From Stramenopiles sp. TOSAG23-2 (taxonomy: Eukaryota > Sar): a stretch of 40,655 nucleotides of DNA. The position numbers were made by a program, and so were the translations under genes. Position 1 is the first letter of the stretch, and each line of letters starts with the position of its first letter. Below are positions 1 through 9,071 of this stretch, in pieces. Location: the NCBI GenBank assembly GCA_900128395.1, contig LT649307.1:1-40655 (forward strand), read 5' to 3'. Under the pieces are notes generated by a model. The model saw only the letters and a program-made list of their open reading frames with translations, was not told the origin of the DNA and made no database searches.

Positions 1-1360
1 CATCCCAGTTGTATTCAGCACCTGCTTTGTATGGTCCTTTGTTGTATTCACCGTACACACGACCACCTCCAACATTTTCTTCTGCCTCATCCAAAAATGG
101 TGGGGGAATAGGAGGGTAGTTTCGAGGACCACCGACATTTGCATCTTCATCCCAGTTGTATTCAGCACCTGCTTTGTATGGTCCTTTGTTGTATTCGCCG
201 TATACACGTCCACCACCAACATTAGCTTCTTTCTCGTCCCAATAGTAACCCTTATTAGGCCTCCACGCGTGGTTTGAAGGCCTCAACGGTCTTGGGTTTG
301 AAATGCCAACTTGTTCATCCCAGTTGTATTCAGCACCTGCTTTGTATGGTCCTTTGTTGTATTCACCGTAAACACGACCACCTCCAATATTTTCGTTTCT
401 TTGTTGACGCTGACGGCATGCAACACAAGCCGGGCTCATTGACTGACAACACATTTCTGAATGTAATTCATCCCAGTTGTATTCACCACCTGCTTTGACT
501 GGTCCTCATCCCAGTTGTATTCAGCACCTGCTTTGTATGGTCCTTTGTTGTATTCACCGTAAACACGACCACCTCCAATATTTTCGTTTCTTTGTTGACG
601 CTGACGGCATGCAACACAAGCCGGGCTCATTGACTGACAACACATTTCTGAATGTAATTCATCCCAGTTGTATTCACCACCTGCTTTGACTGGTCCTTTG
701 TTGTATTCGCCATAAACTTTACCACCACCAACATCAACGAAAGCATCTTCATCCCAGTTGTATTCACCACCTGCTTTGACTGGTCCTTTGTTGTATTCGC
801 CGTAAACTTTACCACCACCAACCAAATTTTCTCCCAAGATGTCGTAACTTCCACCACATGCTTTCTTTGCATCGTTCACCACCTGCTTTGACTGGTCCTT
901 TGTTGTATTCGCCGTAAACTTTACCACCACCAACATTTTCTCCCAAGATGTCGTAACTTCCACCACATGCTTTCTTTGCATCGTTCATCCATCTTCTGTG
1001 AAGGCCATCGTTGTAGGTTGCCCATGGGCTCCATTTTCTACCATTACTAGATATACGTACAGCATTTTTAGCATTGCAGTTCTTATCATAAGCACAACTA
1101 TCGCTTACATCTCTATGCCAATAAGAATTGATTTGCCATAGACCACGGTCGTAACTGTTGGAGTTTTGACCACGTGCTTTGGTATCACCACGAGATTCTG
1201 CCCATGCTACAGCAACTGCTGTTGGACATGCGCTGGATGAACCACCGTTTCGTTTCCATACAGAAGCAACTCCACTCATTGATAAACGTTCTGCTCTTAC
1301 TCTTGACGATACAAACAATATGTATGCAATTGCAAATAAAATCATATCATAAATTTTCAT
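1..1360 (-). CDS. Secreted lysozyme-like protein with Gly/Tyr-rich repeats; partial, frame interrupted
   Basis: Starts at 1360 with a signal peptide (MKIYDMILFAIAYILF..., about 23 residues). A lysozyme/SLT-like domain follows at about residues 27-130, with a candidate catalytic Glu in AWAESRGD and the family-like motifs DRGLWQIN and WSPWATYNDG. It probably cleaves peptidoglycan outside the cell or in a food vacuole. After it come repeats of about 26 residues built on VGGGKVYGEYNKGP and AGGEYNWDE, plus a Cys-rich insert (CCQSMSPACVACRQ). The frame from 1360 stops at 809 because a 112-bp segment is duplicated; it continues in another frame (981-436), is broken again by a 191-bp duplication, then runs open from about 315 to base 1. 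Skipping one copy of each duplication gives one continuous frame off the left edge. The lysozyme call is good; the exact family (GH23-like or other) is not settled. The gene may be misassembled, broken, or spliced. Confidence 0.7.
316..697. repeat. 191-bp perfect tandem duplication (316-506 and 507-697)
   Basis: The two copies look identical base for base when read side by side. The unit is not a multiple of three, so it breaks the lysozyme gene's repeat region. It contains the minus-strand tetramer AGGT at several places, for example 682-679 and 491-488. Confidence 0.92.
765..985. repeat. 112/109-bp tandem duplication (765-876 and 877-985)
   Basis: The copies differ only by a 3-bp indel (one extra Leu codon on the minus strand). 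The 112-bp period shifts the frame by one just after the lysozyme domain. A minus-strand AGGT lies at the same place in each copy (884-881 and 772-769). Confidence 0.92.
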
Positions 1361-1511
1361 CTTTGCTATCTTTTTTTTTTTTTTGTTTGGATATAAAAAA
1401 GTTCTGCTCTTACTCTTGACGATACAAACAATATGTATGCAATTGCAAATAAAATCATATCATAAATTTTCATCTTTGCTATCTTTTTTTTTTTTTGTTT
1501 GGATATAAAAA
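1289..1511. repeat. 112/111-bp tandem duplication of the lysozyme start region (1289-1400 and 1401-1511)
   Basis: Each copy holds the minus-strand ATG, the signal-peptide codons and a poly-T tract; the copies differ by one T. The outer copy (ATG at 1472) is out of frame with the gene and would make a 35-residue upstream ORF: the same signal peptide, then a Lys run, stopping at TAG just before the real ATG at 1360. Confidence 0.9.
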
Positions 1512-2150
1512 ATTTCTTTATTTTCTTTTCTTTCTCTTGTTTTCTTTCCTGTTGTTTTAAATTTGTTAATATTCTTATTATATAAAATAAACTTTTGATT
1601 TATCTATAATGTACAATATATTGTCTTTTGTTTATATCTATTCTTTCGTACGCACGTACTATCTTCTTTATTTTAATATATTTACTATGGTATGTATATT
1701 GTATATATGTATATATTGTAAAAAAAATTTATTATGCTGCTATGGCGATGCTAATTTTTGGATCGATATTATTTTTTCAGTCCTCAACATTTCTAAAATA
1801 AGCATCGAAAAAAAAAATGCTGAAATGATGAAAAGACACGAAATTTGGCAATCCAGCAATCCAGCAATCTGGCAATCCAATCCGGCATCCGGCAATCCTG
1901 GCAATAGCAATCTGTGGCAAAATCTGCTGCTGCTGGCAATCCTCCTGGCAATCTTTCTCCATCAATTATTATTGCAACCATACGTAAATCTATATCATCT
2001 TTCATATTAGAACAACGGGATGGAGAATATATATGTATATATATATATATCTCAATGAATATATCATAAATAAAACATATAAAACGACACACGTAACACA
2101 CATACAAAAATAATAAAATAACAATTTAAAATCTATTTAACAAATTAATC
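1512..2150. other. Intergenic, AT-rich with degenerate GGCAATCC-type repeats
   Basis: Lies between the divergent lysozyme and UAP1 genes, so it should hold both promoters. Positions about 1848-1955 carry loosely repeated 8-11 bp units (GCAATCCA, GGCAATCC). A TA-rich microsatellite lies near 2028-2051. A 133-codon frame at 1609-2010 shows no domain and is probably chance. Confidence 0.6.
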
Positions 2151-3647
2151 ATGGCAACATTATCATACAATGAAACACAAGGGGCATTAAAAGCGAAAAT
2201 GGAAACATATGGGGAAGGACATGTATTTCAATATGCCACGGATGGACTTGAGTTACATACTTTATGTTCACAATTATCTGCAGTAGATATGGATAGACAA
2301 AAAGAATTATATCAAAAAGTGATCTGTGCAGCTGAATCTGGGTCAAGATTTGAAGGTGCTACTATTGAAGCTGTTAACAATCCAAATGCACTTACCTCTA
2401 CAGAAGAAGAGACCAAAAATCTATGGCATGATAATTATTACACGGCTTTATCACAAGGAAAGTTAGCTTTATTAATTCTTGCAGGTGGTGCTGGTACACG
2501 TTTAGGTTTTAATGGACCAAAAGGAAAATTTCGTGTAAACAGCCCGAGTAATAAATCATTATTTCAATTTCATTCTGAACGTGTTCGTAAATTGGAACTT
2601 TTAACCAAAGCGAAAAAAAATGTTGATGTGCGCATACCAGTATACATTATGACCAGTCCACAAAATAATGATGAAACTGTACTTTTTTTCGAGGAAAATA
2701 ATTATTTTGGTTTAGATTCAAGTTGTGTTACATTTTTTGCGCAAGGCACATTACCATGTTTCAGTAACGATGGTGGAAAATTGATGATGGAATCTCCGTC
2801 AAAACTTGCTGTTGCAGCTGATGGCAATGGTGGTCTTTACCCTGCAATGTACAACAATGGTATCTTGGATGATTTAAAAAATCGTGGTGTTGATTATATA
2901 CATACTATTTGTATTGATAATATTCTTGTACGTGCATTAGATCCTGCATTTATGGGATTAGTTGTTACATCAAAAGCAGAAGTTGGAAGTTTAACTGTTA
3001 AAAAACGTGCATGGCAAGAACCAATTGGCATGTTGGTGAAATTGAATGGCAAATATGCAATTGCTGAATATAGTGATGTTGATGATAAAATGAAACAGGA
3101 AACTACGAATGATGGTAAATTAAAATTTGAACAAGGTAATATTTGTATCCATGCATTTTCAACACAATTTTTAATTGAGAAAGTTGTACCACAATATGTG
3201 AAAAAAATTGTACCAGCAAACTATCACATAGCACGTAAACAAATCCCGGTTTACAATACGGAAACGAAAGAAACGGTCAAACCAAAAGAGAAAAATGGTG
3301 TAAAATTGGAAATGTTTATCTTTGATGTATTTGATTTCGCAGAATCAATGGCTATTTTACAAGTTCCACGAGAAGAACAATTTTCCCCAGTAAAAAATAA
3401 AGAAGGCCCAGGTGTAAAAGATTCACCTGGAACAGCTAGGGAAATGTTGTCTAATCTTCATAAAGAATGGTTAGTTGCTGCTGGTGCTACTATTAATGGA
3501 GATGGCCTTGTAGAAGTTTCGCCATTGGTATCATACAATGGCGAAGGCTTGGAAAGTTTTGCCGGAAAAACATTGCAAACACCATGTTTAATACAAGAAA
3601 AAGCACAAACAGATCCAAATGTATATTTTGTGGATAGTTCAATGTAA
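2151..3647 (+). CDS. UAP1: UDP-N-acetylglucosamine pyrophosphorylase
   Basis: Makes UDP-GlcNAc from UTP and GlcNAc-1-phosphate in the cytosol, the last step of the hexosamine pathway, feeding N-glycosylation, GPI anchors and any chitin. At 498 aa it has the usual eukaryotic UAP length. The nucleotide-binding signature LAGGAGTRLGFNGPKGKF is at about residue 105, followed by the family regions IPVYIMTSPQNNDET, FFAQGTLPCF, PSKLAVAADGNGGLYPA and IDNILVRALDPAFMG. It lacks a signal peptide and membrane spans, as expected. The start at 2151 is the first ATG (context ATCATGGC) and stops lie upstream in frame. No intron is needed. It is divergent from the lysozyme gene and convergent with the Asn-rich gene 115 bp downstream. 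The call is firm. Confidence 0.96.
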   Translation: MATLSYNETQGALKAKMETYGEGHVFQYATDGLELHTLCSQLSAVDMDRQKELYQKVICAAESGSRFEGATIEAVNNPNALTSTEEETKNLWHDNYYTALSQGKLALLILAGGAGTRLGFNGPKGKFRVNSPSNKSLFQFHSERVRKLELLTKAKKNVDVRIPVYIMTSPQNNDETVLFFEENNYFGLDSSCVTFFAQGTLPCFSNDGGKLMMESPSKLAVAADGNGGLYPAMYNNGILDDLKNRGVDYIHTICIDNILVRALDPAFMGLVVTSKAEVGSLTVKKRAWQEPIGMLVKLNGKYAIAEYSDVDDKMKQETTNDGKLKFEQGNICIHAFSTQFLIEKVVPQYVKKIVPANYHIARKQIPVYNTETKETVKPKEKNGVKLEMFIFDVFDFAESMAILQVPREEQFSPVKNKEGPGVKDSPGTAREMLSNLHKEWLVAAGATINGDGLVEVSPLVSYNGEGLESFAGKTLQTPCLIQEKAQTDPNVYFVDSSM

Positions 3648-3762
3648 ATATCATCCCCCTCATTATGCATATGATACCACACAGTATGACACTTTTAAAT
3701 TAAAATGATGAGAGAAAAATAAAAAATAATACGTATTCTTTTTTTAATGATTATTATAATAA

Positions 3763-5712
3763 TTAATTATTCAATGGCTGTAATAATGATGGATATTCCA
3801 AATTTTCCATCATATGTTGATTTACATTTAATTGTTCATTTACACTAGAATCAAATCTATCCCATGTATTTGTTAATTGACTATTATATAATAAATTAGA
3901 CAATGTCCTTTTTTTTGCTTCACTTTGCCTAGCATGTTGTTGCACTTTTAAATTTGCATTTTGCAAAATATTATTTTGTAAATTTAAGCGTGCATTTTTG
4001 GCCAAAATAATATTTTCTGCATCATGTCGCCGTTGAAAATAGCTAGGATAATTAGATGGTAGTACGAATCCGCTATCGATAGCTGCTGCATTGTAACTTT
4101 TGGCGTATGGGTCTTCTTGTTGTTGTTGCTGTTGAAGATATTGTTCTTGTTGTGAATATGATGTTGGGAGCGGTTGTTCTTGCTGTATTTGATAATTATT
4201 GTTGTATAATGGTGTATTTCTACTTATTACGGATGGTGGATAAATAATATTGTCGTTGTTGTTATTCATCACCATATTATCAATGTAATATCCTTCATCA
4301 TGATCATCTCGTTGGTGGTAGTAGTTTTGTGTTGGTGTATTATTAATACGACTACGAATTGATAGGACACGATCATAAATTTCTTGTTCGCGATCTCGTT
4401 TAATATTTTCGTATTGTTCTGATGTAAATTCATTTTTTTTATTATTACTATTGCCAACTATTATCCGTTCACTCCCAGACCTACTATTTAATTGCATTAT
4501 TTGTACATTATTTCCAATAATTGTTTCATTTTCATTATGTTTTTCCTTGGTAATCTTTTTTCTTCGTTGATCAATTAAATAATTACGTTGTAGTGCTTGT
4601 CTACGTGAATAGGAGCCAACCTCTTTACGTAATTTTCTTACGATATTTCTACTCTTGCTATGACGTTTAGTATTTGTTTTATTTCCTCGTAAGTTTGGTA
4701 AACTATATGAATTTGTTAAAACATTTTTACCATACAATTTTGATTTCCTTTTCATTTCTTTTGCTAATGTTTGCATACGTTCTAAATGTTTACGTTCTCG
4801 TATTAAAATATTTTTTTGTCTATTTGTAGTAACATTTAAATAATTTCGTACAGGACTTTTGACTTTTATTTTATTGTCTTGCATAATTTCATTATTATTA
4901 TAATTATAATTATTATTATTATCTTTTTTTCCATTGTCAATATTATTATGATCAATTCCTTTTAAAGCATTTTTTAAAGAATTGAATGACTGTATAGGTT
5001 GTCCATCCGCATCATTTAACATTCCAGTCGTTCGTACTGACGGTATTTTCTCCTTTTTTTCCATTATTTGTTTTTCATTATTATTATTATTTACAGTATT
5101 TTTCATTAATTTAGATTGTTCGTCTTTCGTTAAATTTTGCAACGTATCTCCAGTTGTTTTCAAAAGATCATCTAAAATATCAATTGTATTCGTTGTTCCA
5201 TCGTAAATATTATTATCTTCAGCCTTTTCTTTTTTTTCAAAATGTTTACGTATATCAATATTTTTATCCACAAATTTATTCTGTGCCGTAATCAATTGAT
5301 CCGTTTCAGCTATTATATCGTTATCATCATTGTTTATTCGTCTTTTCTTTTCATCTTCATTATGGTTTACCGTTTGGTTTGCATTATTGTTATTATTGTC
5401 TTCTAAATTAGTATCAAAGTCAAAATTATTATCATTATTATTGCAATTTTCTTGCGTTATTGTAGATGTATATGTATTATGCATTACCTTATCTAAACTT
5501 GATTCGAAATTATCTGTAGTATCATATGTATCATTCAACTTTATATTGACATCGTCATCATTATAAAAGGCGTTATCTGTTATTATTGGATCCTCTTTAC
5601 TATCGAAAAACATATCTACCTCCATATTTAACTGTTGATTTTCCTCAACGACTATAGAAGCATTTCTTTCGTGCCATTCTTGAAAACTAGTACCACTTTC
5701 TGTCCGCTTCAT
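3763..5712 (-). CDS. Asn-rich protein of unknown function
   Basis: An intact 649-residue frame that I do not recognise. The first 290 residues are acidic and Asn-rich with many Asp/Asn runs. A basic, probably helical stretch at about residues 295-400 (many Arg/Lys, e.g. ILIRERKHLERMQTLAKEMK) is the best candidate for a conserved core. A Gln/Tyr-rich tract (QQQEQYLQQQQQQ-like) precedes a less biased C-terminus (about 540-649) that may also be structured. No signal peptide or membrane span is seen. Length and steady codon use support a real gene; a stop lies in frame just upstream of the ATG at 5712. The tail faces UAP1. Function unknown. Confidence 0.75.
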   Translation of the reverse strand: MKRTESGTSFQEWHERNASIVVEENQQLNMEVDMFFDSKEDPIITDNAFYNDDDVNIKLNDTYDTTDNFESSLDKVMHNTYTSTITQENCNNNDNNFDFDTNLEDNNNNNANQTVNHNEDEKKRRINNDDNDIIAETDQLITAQNKFVDKNIDIRKHFEKKEKAEDNNIYDGTTNTIDILDDLLKTTGDTLQNLTKDEQSKLMKNTVNNNNNEKQIMEKKEKIPSVRTTGMLNDADGQPIQSFNSLKNALKGIDHNNIDNGKKDNNNNYNYNNNEIMQDNKIKVKSPVRNYLNVTTNRQKNILIRERKHLERMQTLAKEMKRKSKLYGKNVLTNSYSLPNLRGNKTNTKRHSKSRNIVRKLRKEVGSYSRRQALQRNYLIDQRRKKITKEKHNENETIIGNNVQIMQLNSRSGSERIIVGNSNNKKNEFTSEQYENIKRDREQEIYDRVLSIRSRINNTPTQNYYHQRDDHDEGYYIDNMVMNNNNDNIIYPPSVISRNTPLYNNNYQIQQEQPLPTSYSQQEQYLQQQQQQEDPYAKSYNAAAIDSGFVLPSNYPSYFQRRHDAENIILAKNARLNLQNNILQNANLKVQQHARQSEAKKRTLSNLLYNSQLTNTWDRFDSSVNEQLNVNQHMMENLEYPSLLQPLNN

Positions 5713-6045
5713 TATTTAATTTTATCATTAAAAAAACGAATCAAGTAGACAAAGATTATGCTAAGATAACCATTCGGCGACTACGATGCAATAAAGTCTA
5801 ATGTAGAGATAATGGATGAACAAGAGGTTTGTGAACACTGTTCAAATGGTAATAGTAATGTTGCTATATTATTGTTACGTGCTTACTGGATTAATAATGA
5901 CGAAGAGAGAAAAAAAGGCTGTTGTCGTCGTGTGTCGTGTGTCGTCGTTTGACATTTGATAGGAAAAATAAAAACTGTATTAATACAATAATTCATACTC
6001 ATCAAATAGCGCAATCGCGATTTATCAAATTAAAAATTTTTAGCC
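5713..6045. other. Intergenic spacer, probable promoter of the Asn-rich gene
   Basis: AT-rich with short GTCGTCGTGTGTCGTGT-like repetition near 5922-5950. A 46-codon frame at 5812-5952 is seen but not supported. Confidence 0.5.
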
Positions 6046-6075
6046 AATAGAGTTATCTACATTAAAGATGGTGAA

Positions 6076-6106
<31 letters not shown>

Positions 6107-6397
6107 TTTTTTTTTTTTTTTTTTTTTTCAACTTTTTTTTTCCAGCCCTCTAGTATGGAAATAGCATTACTAGGATAGAAATACCATTACATGGACGATT
6201 TCAGGAGGATTTAAATTTTCACTCAAAACAACAAACACGCACAATGAAAAATTTAAATCCTTCCTGAAATCGTCCATGTAATGGTATTTCTATCCTAGTA
6301 ATGCTATTTCCATACTAGAGGGCTGGAAAAAAAAAGTTGAAAAAAAAAAAAAAAAAAAAAAATTCACCATCTTTAATGTAGATACTGTAACTCTATT
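6046..6397. mobile_element. Foldback (MITE-like) element with long inverted arms
   Basis: About 352 bp. Each arm is about 165-175 bp and reads as the near-perfect reverse complement of the other: AATAGAGTTA, CTACATTAAAGATGGTGAA, a long poly-T/poly-A tract, then CCAGCCCTCTAGTATGGAAA and on to GGATTTAAATTTTC. The loop is only about 25 bases (6221-6245). The right arm has five extra bases near its outer end, and the poly-T tracts differ in length. No coding capacity. No clear target-site duplication. Confidence 0.85.
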
Positions 6398-6571
6398 TTT
6401 TTATTAATTTTTTTTATAATATTATACGAAACACATCATATCTTCCAGGGATCTCCTCGTTTAAATCATCTGTCTCAATCTATGTGTATATTACATGCAT
6501 ATATATATATATATATATGATATATGTGCATGTAGGATACTGTTATATTAACACCATTTCATAAAATATAT

Positions 6572-7948
6572 TTAACGAAAACGACCTACAGCGCTTGTAC
6601 GAAAATCACTTGTTCCACCATAGGAACGTGATAAATCTAATGATTGTGCATAACTTGTGCGTGAATCCCAAGTTGATGTCGTTGGTTTATATCTTCTACT
6701 ATTATTACTACTACTATTACTATTTAAATTGGTACGAGTATTATTATTATTGTTATTATTTATTGAGCCATATGCATGTAATGGTGCATTCATATTTTTA
6801 CCTGAATATGTTTCAGTTGTCCACCAATCCATTTTATTTTCACCACGTCTATTTGATGGCCACCATCCTTGATGTCCAGGTGGACGTTCCCACCATTTAC
6901 GACCACTATTTGCACCACCATTTTCATCGATTCCACCAGGTGTACCCGGTGCTAACCATCTGGAACGTTCATCCAATGCTGTACCACGTGTCATGCGCAT
7001 GGATAATGTATCTATTGAACGCGTTGAAGAGCTTGCTACACTTACAATTCCTAAACGTTTCTCAATCTCAGTTCTTAATGAACCAACTTCAAAATATTTT
7101 GCTTCTCGATACAATTCTTTCATCGTGATTTTATCAACTGGTAATACACCATCACGTAAAAAATTCAACACATGACGAAATAATTTACCACTTCGATCAA
7201 TAAAGACCATACTTTGGTTACCATCTTCCGCATCTTCTTTGGCCTCTGCTTTCAATGGTGAATCTTCACGGCACAATGCAGCCAACATACTGTCTGGATC
7301 GCGTGAAAGCACAGATTCAAACGTCTCATAGACAATGCCGCCAACATTCAATTTGATACGTGCTTCATCTTGAAAAGGTACAACTTCCGAAATAATAACT
7401 TCGTTAAAACGTCTTTTTTCATCATCTAACCACGCACGTTCGTGTCTTAGTTTTGCCCAATCACTTCTTAACGCTAATTTCTTCCTTTGTAAATGCGTAG
7501 CATCTAATTGCAATTCTCTCCATTTTCGAGATATATCAGCTGCTTCCGTCGTCAATTGCATGTATGTCTCATCTACCATATCGTCAACGGTTGAGCCTCT
7601 TGTTTGACTCATAACACGGTGACGATTTGCATTATTATTATTACTGTTCATCATCATATTATTTGATTGCATCATATTAGTACTACTTGAACGCATCATT
7701 GGATTATTGATACTACCACCGGACGTCATCATTGATCCTCTGTTCATAGATACGTTTGTATTTCCCATCATAGATGGTGCCATAGATGCATTGAAACCAG
7801 TGCCCAAATTTGGTACAATTGGCATATTACCATATTGTTGTGGTGGGACAATTCCAGTTACAGTTGCTGAAGTAGGTTGTGTTGCACGCGCAAACATTTG
7901 ACTTCCTAAATTAGCAGTTGTCGTTGTATTTGCAAATTGTTTACTCAT
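6572..7948 (-). CDS. KCTD-type BTB/POZ (T1) domain protein
   Basis: 458 residues. The N-terminal 120 are low-complexity, rich in Met, Asn, Thr and Ser. A charged, probably coiled-coil region follows at about 135-185 (SRKWRELQLDATHLQRKKLA). The BTB domain of the potassium-channel-tetramerisation type spans about 197-300, opening with IKLNVGGIVYETF and containing SGKLFRHVLNFLRDG, hallmark KCTD positions. The C-terminus is Asn/Ser/Arg-rich. There are no membrane spans, so it is not a channel. Family members oligomerise through this domain and often act as Cullin-3 adaptors or scaffolds; which applies here is not visible. A stop lies in frame shortly upstream of the ATG at 7948. Confidence 0.88.
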   Translation of the reverse strand: MSKQFANTTTTANLGSQMFARATQPTSATVTGIVPPQQYGNMPIVPNLGTGFNASMAPSMMGNTNVSMNRGSMMTSGGSINNPMMRSSSTNMMQSNNMMMNSNNNNANRHRVMSQTRGSTVDDMVDETYMQLTTEAADISRKWRELQLDATHLQRKKLALRSDWAKLRHERAWLDDEKRRFNEVIISEVVPFQDEARIKLNVGGIVYETFESVLSRDPDSMLAALCREDSPLKAEAKEDAEDGNQSMVFIDRSGKLFRHVLNFLRDGVLPVDKITMKELYREAKYFEVGSLRTEIEKRLGIVSVASSSTRSIDTLSMRMTRGTALDERSRWLAPGTPGGIDENGGANSGRKWWERPPGHQGWWPSNRRGENKMDWWTTETYSGKNMNAPLHAYGSINNNNNNNTRTNLNSNSSSNNSRRYKPTTSTWDSRTSYAQSLDLSRSYGGTSDFRTSAVGRFR

Positions 7949-8642
7949 CTTTCTATTTGTAAGTTTTTATTTTTATCCTCCTTATCCCGTGTATTTTTAA
8001 AATGATATTCAATCAATATAAATATATGTGTATGTAATTATTATTGTATTTATCATACCAATTTGTTTGTCATTGTTCTATGTTGATACTTCTATTATTT
8101 TTGATAGAACATTATTATGGATATATATATTAATATTTGAAAAGCAACAAAAAGCAATTTATAACGGTATTCAGAATACCTTAAAAATACACAAATCTGC
8201 AAATTGCATCCCCATAGAAATAGCACCAAATATACTAGCACGATAATAGTACTATACGGTATATAACACACGTTCAACCCGAACAAATGCAGTGTTTGTA
8301 CTTACAATCCATCGCAAACAACCTGGAATAACACCACTATAAGATTTGTATAGCGTTGCTACATAGTGTATAATAATAATACTGCACAATTCTCCGTAAT
8401 ACCGTAACAGTGTGTTTAACACTACTATATTAGAAGAGAAGGAAAATATATAGAGATATAGATAAAAAAGACTGTAATAATATAATAATAGTTCACAAAT
8501 AAAGAAACTAGTAATTGATACTAATTCAATAATTAACAGTAAAGAAATACATATATACGCACGTGCACGTAGCCATATACATATACACACATAGTATATG
8601 ATATTAACAAATATATCATTAAACAAATTTTACAAATTAAAA
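7949..8642. other. Intergenic, AT-rich, no gene recognised
   Basis: Separates the divergent KCTD and XPC-binding genes and presumably holds both promoters. Only low-complexity, Tyr/Ile/Leu-rich chance frames occur on either strand. Confidence 0.5.
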
Positions 8643-8846
8643 ATGACAACATCTAAAATATCAGAAAAAGAAATGATACAATTGTTGGAAAATTATCCAT
8701 ATATACAGCAATTAAAAAGCAAAGTAAAAGAGAATCCATCGGTATTCCTGTCAATATTCTTAAAACGTCTGAAAGAAACCAACAAAGATTTATATATCTT
8801 ACTGTTACAAAATAGAAAAATGGTAGCAACTTATCTTTCGTTATAA
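8643..8846 (+). CDS. Small protein made of a Rad23-type XPC-binding (STI1-like) domain
   Basis: 67 residues from the ATG at 8643 (AAAATGACAA); an in-frame ATG at 8598 would add 15 unlikely residues. Residues about 14-66 resemble the XPC-binding domain of Rad23: LENYPYIQQLKSKVKENPS matches the family pattern L-x-N-x-P-x-x-Q-Q, then NPS/NPQ, followed by a second half with conserved N and L spacing and no gap. In Rad23 this domain binds and stabilises XPC/Rad4 in nucleotide excision repair; related STI1 domains occur in ubiquilins and co-chaperones. The ubiquitin-like and UBA domains are absent, and neither lies within a few hundred bases on either side. It could be a real mini-protein, one exon of a longer gene, or a remnant. 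Confidence 0.55.
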   Translation: MTTSKISEKEMIQLLENYPYIQQLKSKVKENPSVFLSIFLKRLKETNKDLYILLLQNRKMVATYLSL

Positions 8847-9071
8847 TTTACAACTATATATATTATATTAGAGTACATTTATATGAGTAAAACAGCGAGA
8901 TAAAAATATTTTTTTAGATTTTATTACAATAACAGGCCTGGCAAGGAGAGATATTAAAAAATAAAGTTATACCGACGTATATTGGTACAAGGGTGACGTA
9001 AACAAAAAAAGTAAAAAAAGAGTATATAAAAATATATTTTATAGGAAGTTCGTACGCAAAGAACATTTTTA

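Noticed and set aside
1609-2010. 133-codon plus-strand frame
   Set aside because: Low-complexity Tyr/Ile/Leu-rich translation that runs through a DNA repeat; no domain; overlaps a likely promoter.
5812-5952. 46-codon frame beginning MDEQEVCEHCSNGNSN
   Set aside because: The start looks protein-like, but the second half is repeat-derived, it is short and no family is recognised. It could be a first exon; there is no acceptor or partner exon to support this.
8252-8626. 124-codon minus-strand frame with hydrophobic stretches
   Set aside because: AT-rich chance frame in a promoter region; composition follows base bias and no topology or family is evident.
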